From Romanomermis culicivorax (taxonomy: Eukaryota; Nematoda; Enoplea; Mermithida; Mermithidae), in NCBI GenBank assembly GCA_963922205.1, contig CAWUHX010000244.1:186001-250000 (forward strand): a DNA stretch of 64,000 nt. The letters run 5' to 3'. Position numbers and translations under genes: made by a program. Below the pieces are notes generated by a model that had not been told where the DNA came from, did no database searches, and saw only the letters and a list, made by a program, of their open reading frames with translations. Positions 33,740-43,900 of the stretch are shown here, piece by piece (positions within the stretch are counted from its first letter, which is position 1; the number at the start of each line of letters is the position of its first letter).

Positions 33740-36126
33740 ATGACCAAGGTTTCATTGTTCGTCATCGCAGCCCTCGGTAAGTCAAGTTTTTATATTTTTT
33801 TGACGACATGCGACATAAAACTCGTTTTTTATTATCCTGGTGGAAAATCCAAATTCGTATAGCTACGGTAATCCGTGACTTGAGCATTTTCAACGTTTAT
33901 ATCTGTGAAAAGCTCAGGGAATGCTCAAGTCTATGTTCAACGCAGTAAAAATGGTTCTTTCGAATCTTGAATTTTATATTCGTTAAAAAATTTTGTTCCA
34001 AGAGAAAAAGAAATCGTGGAAACTCGATCGAGGCCCATGAATATTTCTTCATTTCAGTAGTATATACGTGCGCGTAACCTTCGAGAGTTGCAGGTGCTTT
34101 GATCTACAGTAATCCAAAACAGAAATGTTGTCAAGGTGGCGCTGAGTCCCGTAAATGATTGTAATCAATGAGAATTCATTACGAATGCTAAACGGGTTAT
34201 TCTGGGCCTATGTATACTCGGTGGCGATTTTGAAAAATCTCCGCTCTGTCTGGCACTATAGTCTGTATTTCATAAAATGCTTCTAAAATGAAAACTCACA
34301 CAGTAATTTGAAAATCTTCTACGTGAATTTTGTTGTGTAGAATTTTTTACTCAAAGAATTCTGAGTGTTGTCTCAAGTTTCCGGTTCAATAGGACGTGCG
34401 GCTTGACAGAAAATGCTGAAAATATAAAATAGTACTTACTTTCCGGATTCATTATATGGAAGCATTTCTAGAAAAACAGACTATAGGCCGCATGCAAAGA
34501 TTCAGCGTAAAAAACAAGCTGCGGCTGGTATACTCCGTTCATATTTGTTGAATAGCAGAGCCTATATATGTGGACTATAGGCAAATCAAATCCCGCCGAC
34601 GCCCGCATCCCTGGCTGGTGCTGGACGTAAGATGATGATCACTTTTTAATTTTTTAAATCTACAGTTGAAGCAAACATGTCCTCGGGCTCAGCTGCCGTA
34701 TTCCACACGACACCATAATTTTGGTTCCCAGGTGCTTCCAATGTTTTCCAACCTTTTTACTGTAGCTGAAGTCGTGCGGAATCTTCGCAAAGTACCCTCT
34801 CGTGTACTTCAAAAGTCCGCGAAATCGCGCAAAGATGGAATTATTGATCTATACGGAGATTGAAATTAACCTGGGTAATGTTGGCGATCCTCGAAGTATA
34901 CATAGGCCTTAAAACTAGTTCACTATTGCAGTATGTAGTTTGTGCTTCAATCAAAAATTGATACACAATTAACAATCCTCATATCCACCATTTCAGACAC
35001 GCTGTTTCATAGTCAAGCTTTCTCCAAAAGTTGACGAAAATTTTGCAATGTATGATTATGATTATGCAGTGCATAGTCCTCAGTAAATGATGCCCACTTC
35101 GAGTAAAAAGCATGGGATCTGTCCACAAACTAAAAAAAATCGATGCGTTAAAAATTTCAAAACTTAGGCTTTACGATGCGGTAAAAATTACGCAGCTAAC
35201 TACACGTGATAATTTTCGACTACTAATAAACAGGTTGAACTATTCAGAATCAAACTCAAAATTTGAATAGTGGAACATTCAAATTTTTTAAAATGAGTTT
35301 TTTAGCTGAAACCAGCAATCCAAAATTTTCAAAATCGCCTCTGAAAAAATACCCAATGCGACTGAAAAACAGGCGCTTATATTTCTGAAAAAGTTATTGC
35401 AAAACTTTTTTAACAATTGGGAAAATTAAAAACATATTAGAATCACTTCAAGGCTTCAAAAAATTAATTTGCAAAAATTAAGAATTTAATGGTAGAAAAT
35501 TAACATAAGTTGATTTGATTAAATTTTTTAAACGACTAAAAACTACTTCAAAAAAACCAAAAATTACTTCTCATAGCTTATTCGGAAACCGAAAATATAA
35601 GCGTCATTTCGGGAAAAACTGATTTCAACTAAAGGCTGAGAAGCGCGATGGGTCGAAAAAGAAATTTACTTCGATTTTTGATGTAACGAAAAAGAAATTC
35701 GCCGAAATTTGTTTAGAGTGAATGAACACTCCTGAACATTTCATTGAACAAACCACAAAACTCAAAAACATCAATGCTCTCAAAGTGACACAATTTTGAA
35801 ATTGGAATATTCCACATCTAAAGGTTAGAAAACTTCAGGTTTTTTTGTTCAATGCGGAAGGTTTAGTTCATTATAAAAAAGCATAGCTTCATCTTGCAGT
35901 TACGGTCGGTGCTCGAGCAGCGCCCGTGTGGAACCACCAAGCTTGGAACAATTTGAATCAGATGATACAGAACATGCAACAAAATATGGGTATCGGCGGA
36001 TGGCCAAATTTCCAAGATCATTCCGACGTCGAAAATCGTTTCGGTGGTGGTGAGGAGAACTCCAACTATGTTTCTGTTAGTTGTGACAGCCGGACCGGCG
36101 GCTGCCACAAACAGACAGGTGGCTAA
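33740..36126 (+). CDS. Small secreted peptide (87 aa), two exons
   Basis: Exon 1 (33740-33776) is ATG plus 12 codons and one base, MTKVSLFVIAAL, ending at G|GTAAG. Exon 2 (35900-36126) follows a CTTGCAG acceptor in matching phase. The join gives a signal peptide with likely cleavage after GARA, then a mature peptide of about 67 residues starting APVWNHQAW. It is rich in Asn, Gln, Gly and Trp (NNLNQMIQNMQQNMG; GIGGWPNFQ) and ends VSVSCDSRTGGCHKQTGG with two cysteines. AATAAA follows at 36318. No family is recognised. The intron is 2.1 kb and contains a MITE and a copy of repeat R. A secreted role is inferred from the signal peptide only. Confidence 0.65.
34225..34800 (+). repeat. Dispersed repeat R, copy 2 (split by a MITE)
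   Basis: Matches the minus strand of about 8370-8790 on both sides of the MITE at 34256-34485. A 65-codon ORF at 34666-34863 overlaps this repeat and is not conserved in copy 1, so it is not called as a gene. Confidence 0.6.
34256..34485. mobile_element. TA-flanked MITE, copy 1
   Basis: The ends are CTATAGTCTGTATTTCATAA on the left and, read inward from the right, CTATAGTCTGTTTTTCTAGA. AAATGCTTC follows in both arms. The ends are best read as TA|TAGTCTG...CAGACTA|TA, a Tc1/mariner-type TA duplication. The element sits in repeat R, whose other copy lacks it. About 230 bp, non-coding. Confidence 0.65.
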
Positions 36127-36934
36127 GACGAAGATGCACTTTTTTTTAATTTTCATGTTTTTTCAACGTTTAACTCAAAAATATATTTCTATATTTCTAT
36201 GTCAAAGTCATCTTTTTTGGCCCCTTTTCAAGTTCTTTCGCAGTAATTCTATTCTGGAGATATTTTCCATGACATTTTTAGAAAGCGATTTCGGAATTTT
36301 CGTCGTGTTGTGATTACAATAAAGATAAATGAATATGCAAATTAGGTGTAAATGTACGTCCTCAGGACCGGCGTTGTCGTAACAGTGAGGAATGCAATGT
36401 GGCCAAAACAAAACTCTTCTGATGCAATAAATCAGGCACAACTATCAAATGTGTTTCACCCGTTCCACGCCTCATTTTCCAGGAAATATTTTGAAATCAA
36501 AAGATCGTGAATGCTTAATTTGTTCAGGAATTTGAGACCAACAAGAATTCTCCCACAGCTAATCAGATTATTAAACTTCAATAGAATTCAGAAGCTTGAT
36601 CAAGAAGTAACATGATACGCACAAAATTTTTCCAGTGCGATGCAACCCTTCGACGCATGACATCGAAAAAAAACATTTGAAACTCTTTTTTCATTTTTTT
36701 AGCTTTACATAGGAAATGCGTCATCGTTTTGTAAATTTCGATTATGCTGATTTCAGCATAAAGTATTTCAAAGTTTCTTTTGGCTTTATAAAAAACAGAC
36801 CAAGTGCATATGTTGTATGAAAAACAGGCTTGCGGAACTTTCTTGTGTTCTTTTGGTCGCCTACCCCCCTACCCCTCAGATAATAAGTTCAAGGACCCTC
36901 CCCAATGGAAAATTCTTGCCGTCGATATCTGCGG

Positions 36935-38220
36935 CTAAGGTGTTAAGGGTGAGGGAGAAATCATGGGCTATTTTCGGACTAAATCAGGGGGAAACCTCAG
37001 GTGTCGGGGCTAAAGTCACGATGAAATTGCGGGCTAACACGCGGAGCGAAATTAGGGCTGACTGGCAGGCTAGGGCAAAATGCCGGACAAACCGGGGCTA
37101 AATGACGGGCTAAACAAAGGACAGCCAGCTGTCATATGGCGAAAGGTGGAGGCTACGCTAAATTGTGCCATTTTTTGCGAAAGTCTACCACGAAAAATAG
37201 ACTGCATGGTGGTGGGCTGATATAAAAAAATATTCTTTCCAGAACACTAATGGATTTAATGAAATACATATATTTTCTAGAGAAGGTGGTAGATGAGGAT
37301 TGCGGAAAAAACAAGTATAGACCTTTAACTATATAAATCGAAAAGATCGTTCCAAATACGACAATATTGGTTTCAAATTATGAATGCATATGAAAACAGC
37401 TGCTTCCCTATTGACTAGCACACTGTACCAACAGAAATAATGCCCTAAACAATGCAAGCTACAGTATTTGAGTTCTGATCGTCACCAAGTTAATCTGCTG
37501 TATTTTCCTATTTCATTGTTACACTATACAACCAACTGTCTCTAAGCTGCACTTGTTTATAGTGGATGCTCATTGGCGTCGATTTTGCATATCTAAAAAT
37601 TATATGGTATCTGGGACGATTAATGTCGACATCTTACTGCATAAATGCTTTACAGTTAATAACTGTTTATTCCCGACAGTAATCCCAAGTTGGGTAATGT
37701 ATTCCACAAGAAAAGGAGCTAATTACAGATGAATACGCACACCCACTTTATTCACACCATGTGAATTCTGCCTAAACTGTGAAAAAACTTGAACCCAGCA
37801 TATGAATTCATATTTTGCTTGACTATAGTCTGTTTTTCTTGAAATGCTTCCATATAATGAAAGCGGAAAGAAAGTAGTATTGCAGATTTTTGCGATTTTC
37901 TGATAAACAATACATCATAAAGGACTGGAAATTTGTGAGCATTCTGACCTAACACCTTTACCAATTTTTCGAGTGAAAAATTTTACACTAAGAACTTTAT
38001 GTAAACGATTTTGACGACAGTTCAGATTTGTGTCACTTTTCTATTTGGAAGCATTTTATAAAAAACAGACTATAGCTAACTCTATCCTGCCCCACTTTCC
38101 GTCATACTATGATAAGGCGATTCGCGGGGCTAAAAAGTGGGCCACTGCTGGGCTAAATGACGGGATAAGTCGAGGGGCAAATGCCCGGTGAACTCACGAG
38201 ACAGATCGAAGGCTGAACTT
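36935..38220. repeat. Two patches of degenerate GGGCTAA-rich repeat
   Basis: At 36935-37110 and 38105-38220 the phrases GGGCTAA, CGGGCTAA, GGGGCTAAA and TGGGCTAAATGACGGG recur irregularly. They may be decayed minisatellites or arms of an old element. The sequence between them is ordinary AT-rich DNA plus the MITE. Confidence 0.4.
37823..38075. mobile_element. TA-flanked MITE, copy 2
   Basis: The left end is CTATAGTCTGTTTTTCTTGA, then AATGCTTCCATATAATG. The right end, read inward, is CTATAGTCTGTTTTTTATAA, then AATGCTTCCA. Same family as 34256-34485. Confidence 0.65.
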
Positions 38221-38533
38221 TTGGGCACATATAGAGGATTCTAATATAGCAATCCAAATTAGAAAAGTTTCATGTATTTGAAAGCAAATGAGCATCGGGT
38301 GTCTTTTTCGGACTCACCCCATACATCAAAGGTTTGCCGACTTTGTCCCAGGTTGGTCATGAACTCGTGCATCCAATATATTCACAGTAGGCATGATGCA
38401 ACGGCATTCAATACCAGCGCTCATATCTAATTTTTTATTAAATCTCTGTATGCATCACCACTAGTGCAGCAAAAGAATTTAAAAATTGCTCATTCGATAA
38501 TTGCTCCTTCAAATTATAAAAGAAGCGAAACAT

Positions 38534-40183
38534 TCAAGCTTTTGGCACTGGAACGGGATTCTTCACAGAAATTCCGGGAACGGTTGACGAGCATAGGTCG
38601 ATGCAAATGGATTTGGCACTGGCTGAACATCGATCGATGCAAGCTTGATTGCACGCATCGATCCGTCCGCGGGTTTTACAAACGTCCGGGCAAATGGCAC
38701 TTGCGCAACATTTGCTTTGGTTGGTGATGCATTTTGGAACACATTCTTGGGCCGCTACAAAAAAACTGCATATGATCACAATATAATATGTCGTAATGAT
38801 TATCGTACACTGGATATTAGCAGTGACCGCAACAGAGCCTATCAGTGAAATTCAGGTCTGGGTCGATAACATGGATATGAAATATCAAATCTAGGTATTT
38901 CAGATGAAAATTCACTTTACCACTCTTTGTCATTGGAGCAGTTTGTTGTATAGTGGACGTTTTGGATCAGATGTCCTATATCACCTGACAATTTTCGAAA
39001 TGTTGTTTGTGATTAGTTATAATGAATATTCATTGTCAGCTATTATCGGCCTTACAATTGCATAAATGTGAAACACGTTTATTAGTATAACACAATATAA
39101 CGCACAATAATACAGTGGTGACTGGTGAGTGACGTTTCAGAAGTGTACCTACTACCTTCTTTAGGCTATGACAAATGGAATAATACTCAATAAATTCTTG
39201 CTTGCATTTGACCTCTGAACTTTGAGATTGTGAGTCGAGAGCTGTAATCACTCGGCCATTGGGCAAATATTTGCATGGTTAGATTTTCGATTTAAGCTGC
39301 TGGACCGTTGCATCCCCGAAGGAACTTCCTCAGGAAGGTTCTGTTCTATTTCAATCTTTTTTGTTCCTACATTGCTGTAGCCTGCTACTTACATTTCCAT
39401 CGTCTTCCTAATTTTTATCTTGAAGGTGTTGCTTTTAAGGGCCAGTATAGTGGTACCTCAGACATAGGATGGAAGAGATAAGCAGGAACGTCAAGGAGTA
39501 GTGTATTCCATCCCCATGGAACCATGTGGAAAAGTCTACATAGGAGAAACAGGTAAAACATTCAAGATTAGAGACTCAGAGCATAGAAATGCATTGAAGA
39601 ACCCGATAGAAGAAAGAAGTGGAGTGGTAGAACATTGTACAAAGTGGGTGTAGCCCAAGCTTTGATAACACCAGTATACTGGCCCATGGAAGTAACACCT
39701 TCAAGAGAAAATTTAGGGAGACAATGGAAATGGAAGTAGCGGGTTCCAGTAAAGTAGGAACAAAAAGCATCGAAATAGGCCACACATGGAATAGAACCTT
39801 CCCGAGGAAGTTCCTTGGGCCATGCAATGGTCCACCAGAAGGTCTAACCAGGCACTCACCACTGTATTATTGTGCTATTCTAATAAAGGTATTTCACAAC
39901 TCAAGTTTCCTCCGATCAAGTTTAGCAACCTACAGTCAAGACGATTGGATTTTCTAAACATCTTTATGAAGCAAAAAAATATCCAACACTAGATTTTTAT
40001 CAAGTCGACTAAAGTATCTTGCTGATGCTTCCCAAGATTCTACAGTTGTACACCCTGCAGCCTATTATTTGAAACTGACAATTTAACAAGAACTATCCTA
40101 TATTATTTCATATGTTTACCTTGACAATGGACCTGATTGATAAATATCGCAATAGAAATTAAAGTTAAAATAAGGTGCTTCAT
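38534..40183 (-). CDS. Cys-rich secreted peptide (94 aa), two exons
   Basis: Exon 1 (40183-40120) encodes MKHLILTLISIAIFINQVHC, a clear signal peptide, and ends G|GTAAAC. Exon 2 (38754-38534) follows a TTTTTTTGTAG acceptor in matching phase. The mature part, from about AAQECVPKC, has eleven cysteines in some 50 residues: CX3C, CC, CX3C, CX3C(X2)C and CX3C spacings. It then has a Cys-free tail (STVPGISVKNPVPVPKA). This resembles small disulfide-rich secreted nematode proteins in general, but I do not recognise the family. The 1.4-kb intron carries a Penelope-like relic. The pairing of the two exons rests on phase and proximity. Confidence 0.6.
39060..39960 (+). mobile_element. Penelope-like element relic with GIY-YIG endonuclease fragment and inverted arms
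   Basis: 39498-39655 reads in one plus frame as GVVYSIPMEPCGKVYIGETG, then KTFKIRDSEHRNALKNP and SGVVEHC. This is the GIY-YIG endonuclease of Penelope-like retroelements (usually GVVYSIPC...CGKVYVGETGRTL...H...SAVAEHC). A TAG follows, so the gene is dead. The downstream sequence (39655-39905) is repeated in inverted orientation at 39060-39465 (shared CCTTCCCGAGGAAGTTCCTT-like, AACACCTTCAAGA and CACCACTGTATTATTGTGC blocks). This fits the terminal inverted or pseudo-LTR copies known in this class. RT is absent. Confidence 0.7.
39190..39266 (-). other. tRNA-like sequence inside one Penelope arm
   Basis: On the minus strand: TGGCCGAGTGATTACAGCTC (A-box-like), then CTCGACTCACAATCTC and GAGGTCAAATGC (weak B box). 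The other arm of the Penelope relic lacks this block, so it is an insertion, probably a tRNA-derived SINE head or a pseudo-tRNA. It cannot be folded into a good tRNA. Confidence 0.35.
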
Positions 40184-40393
40184 TTTCAAGATGCGCAACT
40201 TAGTATAGGTATTTCGAAACGACAGATGCAGCAGTCGAGGTTCAGGCAAATGCAGTCCTAATGAAGATTAGGAAATCCAATTTTGCTGGTTGTATATGGC
40301 ATGATCATTCGAGAAATTTGCACCATTAAGAAAGTTGAATTTTGACTGCTACCCTGCTGCATCCATCGTTTTCCAAATAAGTGGATTAGTTCG

Positions 40394-40840
40394 ATGCGAA
40401 TAGGACAACAATTAGTGGACAAAAAAAACAGAGTCGATGACCTGAAAAGGTCCAATTTTTTCATCTTTAGAAACCACATTCTAATCCATCATCATGTTGG
40501 TGCATTTTTTCGTCACTACGTTGAGATTTTCTGGATAATACGGACCTCTATTGAAGAACTGAAACAGTGTAAGATTTCATCCCTGAAAAGTGCTGCAAAT
40601 GACCGAGAAAAGATCGAAACATTTGTAATAAATTTAATTTTTTCGAAATTTTCTTTCATCGAACAAAATAAAAATATATCGGCCGTTTCCATAAACGCTC
40701 GTAAACTGAAAAATGACGTGTTACAACGCCATATTGAAAACTTTTGTATAAACCTTCGTTTTAGAATAAAAAATTCAATCAATTATCCTCAAAAATGTGA
40801 CTCAATACTGATACAAATTTTATTAGCGATTTTCAAATAA
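40394..40840 (+). CDS. Unrecognised 148-codon ORF, doubtful
   Basis: An ATG-started frame lies between the Cys-rich peptide gene and the end of the sphingosine kinase gene, tail to tail with the latter. It is rich in Lys, Ile, Phe and Asn (KLKNDVLQRHIENFCINLRF). No domain, signal peptide or splice partner was recognised. Its length is somewhat more than expected by chance in such AT-rich DNA, but it may still be noise. Confidence 0.2.
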   Translation: MRIGQQLVDKKNRVDDLKRSNFFIFRNHILIHHHVGAFFRHYVEIFWIIRTSIEELKQCKISSLKSAANDREKIETFVINLIFSKFSFIEQNKNISAVSINARKLKNDVLQRHIENFCINLRFRIKNSINYPQKCDSILIQILLAIFK

Positions 40841-40961
40841 CGTAAAAATCACTTTTCTACATTATCAACAATTATATAAATATCGTAGGGTCCCGACCTG
40901 CCCGCGAAGAAAATTGATCAAACAAAAAATTACAAAAAAATTTAAAAAAGATACAAAAAGG

Positions 40962-43900
40962 CTATGCAGAGCACTGCTCTGAAGTCATAACGTTAGCTTT
41001 CAAGTGACTAAGGCACGCTTGTACAGGACCAACGCATTTGATATGTTCGCCGTCAACAGTAAGGATATTGCCTTCATCGGCGCGTTCCATTCTGAAGGCC
41101 ACAATGGGATAGACCTGAAAAACTGCAATTTCTGTTTATCATTCATTTTCGACAGATATCAAAAAGGGAAGAACCAAGATTTTCGAAAAAACTCGCTAAT
41201 TTTACACAATTTTAAATTTTTTTGGGACGACGATTTTCAAAATTTGGTTCCGTTAAAATCCATCAATTTTGAGCATATTTCGATTTTTGTGATCAGCATA
41301 CCAAATTCCATCACAATTGACTGAAAGCTTTAGAAAAAAATCATTTCACCTCGACGCCCGGAACATCCAAGTGACTGCCGTTGCTCATATTGGTCAAAAA
41401 TCTCAGTAAATCTAATCGGCCGGCCGACTGGGTCCTAATCACAGTTAAATACATCAAATCGTCGTCCAGACGACTATCAGACATAAAAGGGCAAGAAGAA
41501 CCCAAATGATTTAAATATATTAAATAAACGGAATAAAAATCGCCTTCGATTTGCGTCCAATCGTCGGGAACTGGCTGATCTAAAGCTGGCATTTTCAATT
41601 TATCGAATTGCGAAAGATGGGCCGATAATTTAGAATTGCTTATCGATTGAACAATTTTCTTTTTCCGGTAAAAATTTGCATTCGAATCGTTGATCTTTAA
41701 AAATTGAACAAATTCAGTGATTGTTCGATTTTTTTCCGTTAAATTTACCTTTAAATGATGAGTTAAATCTACTTCATCGTCGATCACACCCATTTTATTG
41801 CGAAAATTGGCGTCGAAATATCTGAAAAATGGTAAATTTAGCCATCGAAAAGGCCTTTAAAAACGTGTTTGATGAAGTTCATTGAAAATTGCACACGATA
41901 GATCAAGTTTTGTATCACCATATATGCCATGTCAAAATCAAGCTACAATCGCACATGCGATTTCAAGATTTAACACAAAAGAAATCAGGTTGCATTTTGA
42001 ATTCAAGGTAAAAAAAGCGAGGTAGCCGACCAATCAAAATCAAGCACGTTTAGCGATGGTCCGCCTACTATAAGAGATGAAAATTCTCGAAACTATACAT
42101 TCCGGGCGGAACTTTTGGAAGTGGATTTCCGACGTCAAGGCTTGCTGGAGGAATGCGCCAATGGTTTTCACGGGAGGGGGTGCGCAAGAAACAAGGGAGT
42201 TTATCGGTTTTTCACAAAAAATCTTTTATTCTTTGAGATAACTCGGGAAAATTCCCACAAAATGCATCAATTTCGAAAGATAACCCAAATTTTACAATTT
42301 CTATTTTATCTACTTTACAATTTCCGAATTCTGCTAAGGAACCCGACAAAAAATGAAAATTCAGATTATTTACTAGAATTACTGCATTTTGGGTTCAAAA
42401 CATGCCCGTAATTGGAGGAAGTTGGGTTTCTAGTACCCAGATTTTGGGACCCTTTCCCCAACTCGAAAAATAGGGCAAATTTTTTTTGGCTTTGCTGAAA
42501 TTTTTTTGAAATTTGCTGCTTTTTTCGACATTGTTGAAAACCCCTATCAAGAATTTTGCGAAAATGGGTGAAAGGCAAGCATTTTTGACGTAATTTCTGA
42601 GAAATTAAATTTTTTTTCAGAAACAAACAATCCCGCGCAAAATAACCTCCCCTTTGTAACAGCCCCCCTAAAAACCAACGGCATGCTCGGACTACAAAAA
42701 TATACTTTGAAGAATTGTATGTATAAACATGGGAGGAGGAGCAAATATTTCAAACATTTTCATGACCAAAAGTAGACGGAGCATAATGTCGGTCGTTAAA
42801 CCCGTGACCCTCCTCGGATTCCGATTTCAAAGAAATCAATAAATACCCCTGAAATTCCCGTGCAAAGCAGCGTTAAAATAGAGAAATGACAGCTCAGATT
42901 CATAGATACAAAGTTCAATTTGAATACGAAAAAAGGAAAAAGTTCTCGAATCGAATTTTTTAAAAGAATTCAGTTGTAATTCAATTTTCACATTTATGCC
43001 CAAGAAAACTCGATAAATTTTCAATTTCTAATTTTTTCATAATTTATGTAGACGAATACTTACTCCGCCTCTTGTGCTACTTCGTGTTCAAGCTCGGCAT
43101 TATGATGGATCGCCGTTCCATTTTCGTTGTTATTATTTTTATCGCATCGAAAATTCGGGCAAGATTCACTATACATTTTCGAAGCGCTCAATTTTCGACG
43201 GGACGAATAATCGCCGGCGTTGGGCGCCAATTTAAAGCCCAAACGTCCGGAATAGGCGCGTAAATTGGCGAAACGTACGACGCCGCTGGCGAAAAATCGG
43301 CTGCCGCCTAATAAACGACGAAATTTCTCGCTTTCGATATCTTGAAAGAAATACGGAGAAAGTGCTATAAATTACAGTAACCAGAGCAAACATCAGTTCT
43401 TCATTTCTCCCATTTCATGTGAAAATTGCCATCGTACAATAAATCATGGAAAAATTTCATTAAAAATTGTAAATAATTCTATTACTACGACATCATGAGT
43501 CGAAATTTCATAATTGATTAAAAATCATAGTTTGTTTGGTGTAGATAAGTCAATTAATGGGACATGATAACTCGAAATTTATTATAATTCATTAATAATC
43601 TCAAATTAGCTGTTTCTTGTAAATCCTTGAGCTTTAGGGGGTTGGGTGAGCAAAAAAACAAAAAAAAGTTCTGAAAGCTTGTTTTTCGTACAAAATATGC
43701 ACAAAAATCATCAAAAAAGCTGTCTTGGAGAACGTTCAGGAGGGCTGTTTGACGATTACTTTTAGTCCAGGGGGTGCCAAGACTCTCAGGTAAGGGGGTT
43801 TACCCCTCCTACCCCATTATGTGCATGTATGGGTGTAAATAACTCAATTAATCATAGTGTTTGGTTTAAATGAATCGATCACTATAACATCATGGCTCTA

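Larger units (their letters stand above)
36127..38533. other. Intergenic DNA between the two secreted-peptide genes
   Basis: Contains the 3' untranslated region of the 87-aa peptide gene. Two patches built on GGGCTAAATGACGGGCTAA-like units lie at about 36935-37110 and 38105-38220, and copy 2 of the TA MITE lies between them. No further gene was seen. Confidence 0.45.

Noticed and set aside
40394..40479. Minus ORF 40258-40479 opposite the doubtful 148-codon ORF
   Set aside because: No domain and no start or splice context; one of two mutually exclusive frames at most is real.
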